Assembly (NCBI GenBank): GCA_002493835.1 | Contig: DLAA01000080.1 | Span: 3,217 to 28,220, forward strand | Source of the DNA: Lachnospiraceae bacterium UBA7060 | GTDB taxonomy: Bacteria > Bacillota > Clostridia > Lachnospirales > Lachnospiraceae | Direction: 5' to 3' | Length of the DNA: 25,004 nt | Part shown: positions 24,253 to 25,004 of the stretch, piece after piece | How the letters are laid out: each line of letters begins with the position of its first letter | Position numbering within the stretch: the stretch's first letter is position 1 | Made by a program: the position numbers and the translations under genes | Notes under the pieces: generated by a model | The model's database searches: none | The model's input: only the letters and a program-made list of their open reading frames with translations | What the model was told of the DNA's origin: nothing

Positions 24253-24308
24253 TAACGGTGTTATATATCACTGTTACACAGTATAGTCCAGGCCGGAGTT
24301 TTTGTCAA
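24253..24308 (-). promoter_or_regulatory. Promoter and TetR-type operator of the tetR gene
   Basis: On the minus strand TTGACA (24303-24308) and TATACT (24280-24285) are 17 bases apart. Directly downstream the dyad TAACGGTG/CACTGTTA (24253-24260 and 24269-24276, one mismatch per arm) surrounds TTATATAT. This is a typical autoregulatory TetR-operator position and differs from the GTTAG dyads. The rest of the gap up to 24395 shows nothing else. Confidence 0.7.
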
Positions 24309-24395
24309 GAGGATAAAATAAATTTCATCTGAATGCCCAAATCCCGTTTTGATTCTCTCTGCATTTTTATACCATTTGCAAAACCGAATACTTCA

Positions 24396-24445
24396 CAAAA
24401 AAGAAAAGCCCCTGCCCACACTCCAAGTGCGTCAGAAGCCTTTTC
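24396..24445 (-). terminator. Terminator after the right-edge recombinase
   Basis: Minus-strand AAAAGGCTTCTG and CAGGGGCTTTT pair imperfectly around an inner CACT/AGTG stem, followed by CTTTTTTG. It lies about 14 bases past the recombinase stop. Confidence 0.6.
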
Positions 24446-24458
24446 TGCCCTCTAAGCC

Positions 24459-25004
24459 CTATGCCTTTATTTCCATCCCGTTCTTAAAGGTGAACCGGAC
24501 GTCATCCCTGCCGTAGACCGTCGCATAATCCACCAGCGCGTACCATGCGCCCTCATCAAAGCTGTCCACCGCATCCGGCATCCCTTCCAGCGTATCCACC
24601 AGGTTCTGCATCATCTCCCGCTGTGCCTGCTTTGCCACTATCCCGTCCTCCACCTCGCCGAGCCGAGCCTTCGCCCTGTCGAACCGCTCCGCAAGGGCAT
24701 TATAGCGTTTTTCGTATTCCTTCTGGTTCTGCGCGATGCGGGCGTTCTCGGCAATGCACTGCTGTATCAGCTCCGCCACCACGTTCATCTCCTCCTGCAG
24801 ATGCTTCTTCTCCCTGTCCAGTTCATCCGTCCCAAACGCCGTCTCCTTCATCTCCTCAAAGGCTGCCGTGATCTCCGCCCTTTCCCCGCAGAAACTGTTC
24901 AGCGCCTTAATGAACAGCGTCTTTATGGCTTCCTCGTCAAAATGGGGCGTGGTGCATTTCTCCCCGCCGTCAAACTTGTGGTTGCACTGCCAGATTACTT
25001 TCCG
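24459..25004 (-). CDS. Serine recombinase, C-terminal part, cut by the window edge
   Basis: These 181 residues begin in the zinc ribbon (RKVIWQCNHKFDGGEKC) and continue through a coiled coil (about 60-125) to an end reading DDVRFTFKNGMEIKA. They align without large gaps to the same region of the intact recombinase at 7843-9429, by eye roughly 60 percent identical. The frame is open at the right edge, so the catalytic domain lies outside the window. Gene order also matches: recombinase, terminator, then non-recombinase DNA on the lower-coordinate side. It probably belongs to the element carrying the transport island. Confidence 0.93.
   Translation of the reverse strand, partial: RKVIWQCNHKFDGGEKCTTPHFDEEAIKTLFIKALNSFCGERAEITAAFEEMKETAFGTDELDREKKHLQEEMNVVAELIQQCIAENARIAQNQKEYEKRYNALAERFDRAKARLGEVEDGIVAKQAQREMMQNLVDTLEGMPDAVDSFDEGAWYALVDYATVYGRDDVRFTFKNGMEIKA

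Overview
The window reads as accessory, mobile DNA from a Gram-positive anaerobe of the class Clostridia, most like a gut Lachnospiraceae. The grounds are moderate GC, strong AGGAGG-type ribosome sites, some TTG and GTG starts, Tn4451/Tn5397-type large serine recombinases, MobA/MobL mobilisation genes and ECF transporters. All genes but one (a LysR regulator) lie on the minus strand.

Layout in window order. (1) 1-7709 is part of a mobilizable element. It holds a MobA/MobL relaxase (cut by the window edge), a well-formed oriT (stem-loop plus MOBQ-like nic sequence) followed by a chain of hairpins, a DUF3847-like small protein, an orphan winged-helix regulator, and a proline-linked cargo of LysR, a prolyl-tRNA editing protein and glutamate 5-kinase. 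Two small transfer-type genes and a DUF4368-type large serine recombinase follow; the recombinase has lost its catalytic N-terminus. (2) 7704-11144 holds a second recombinase module: an intact serine recombinase (7843-9429) overlapping a second one (9414-11144) that has also lost its N-terminus. (3) 11145-24458 is a transport island. It has an orphan winged-helix regulator, a DtxR-family metalloregulator, a heterodimeric ABC pair, an ECF transporter (dual ATPase, T and S components), an AraC regulator, a second heterodimeric ABC pair and a TetR regulator. (4) From 24459 to the right edge lies the C-terminal part of a recombinase closely similar to the intact one at 7843-9429.

The most interesting signal is architectural. 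Both truncated recombinases stop at the same place, just before the Asp of the conserved DxGxSG motif. At both points the recombinase sequence gives way to the same 15-base sequence, followed by related arrays of about 20-bp AT-rich repeats. I infer nested insertions: one element inserted into the integrase gene of the mobilizable element, and a second related element carrying the transport island inserted at the equivalent codon of a recombinase belonging to the first. The missing N-terminal halves should then lie beyond the right edge.

The island looks like an iron/siderophore (or other metallophore) uptake cassette without biosynthetic genes. Gene content resembles the transport half of yersiniabactin- and equibactin-type loci: YbtPQ-like exporter-fold ABC pairs, an ECF module, an AraC activator and a DtxR-like repressor. 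Three transcription units (S component/ECF/ABC/DtxR; araC; second ABC pair) each carry a GTTAG-N6-CTAAC dyad just downstream of a promoter or a -10-like element, which suggests one shared regulator. The tetR gene has a different dyad of its own.
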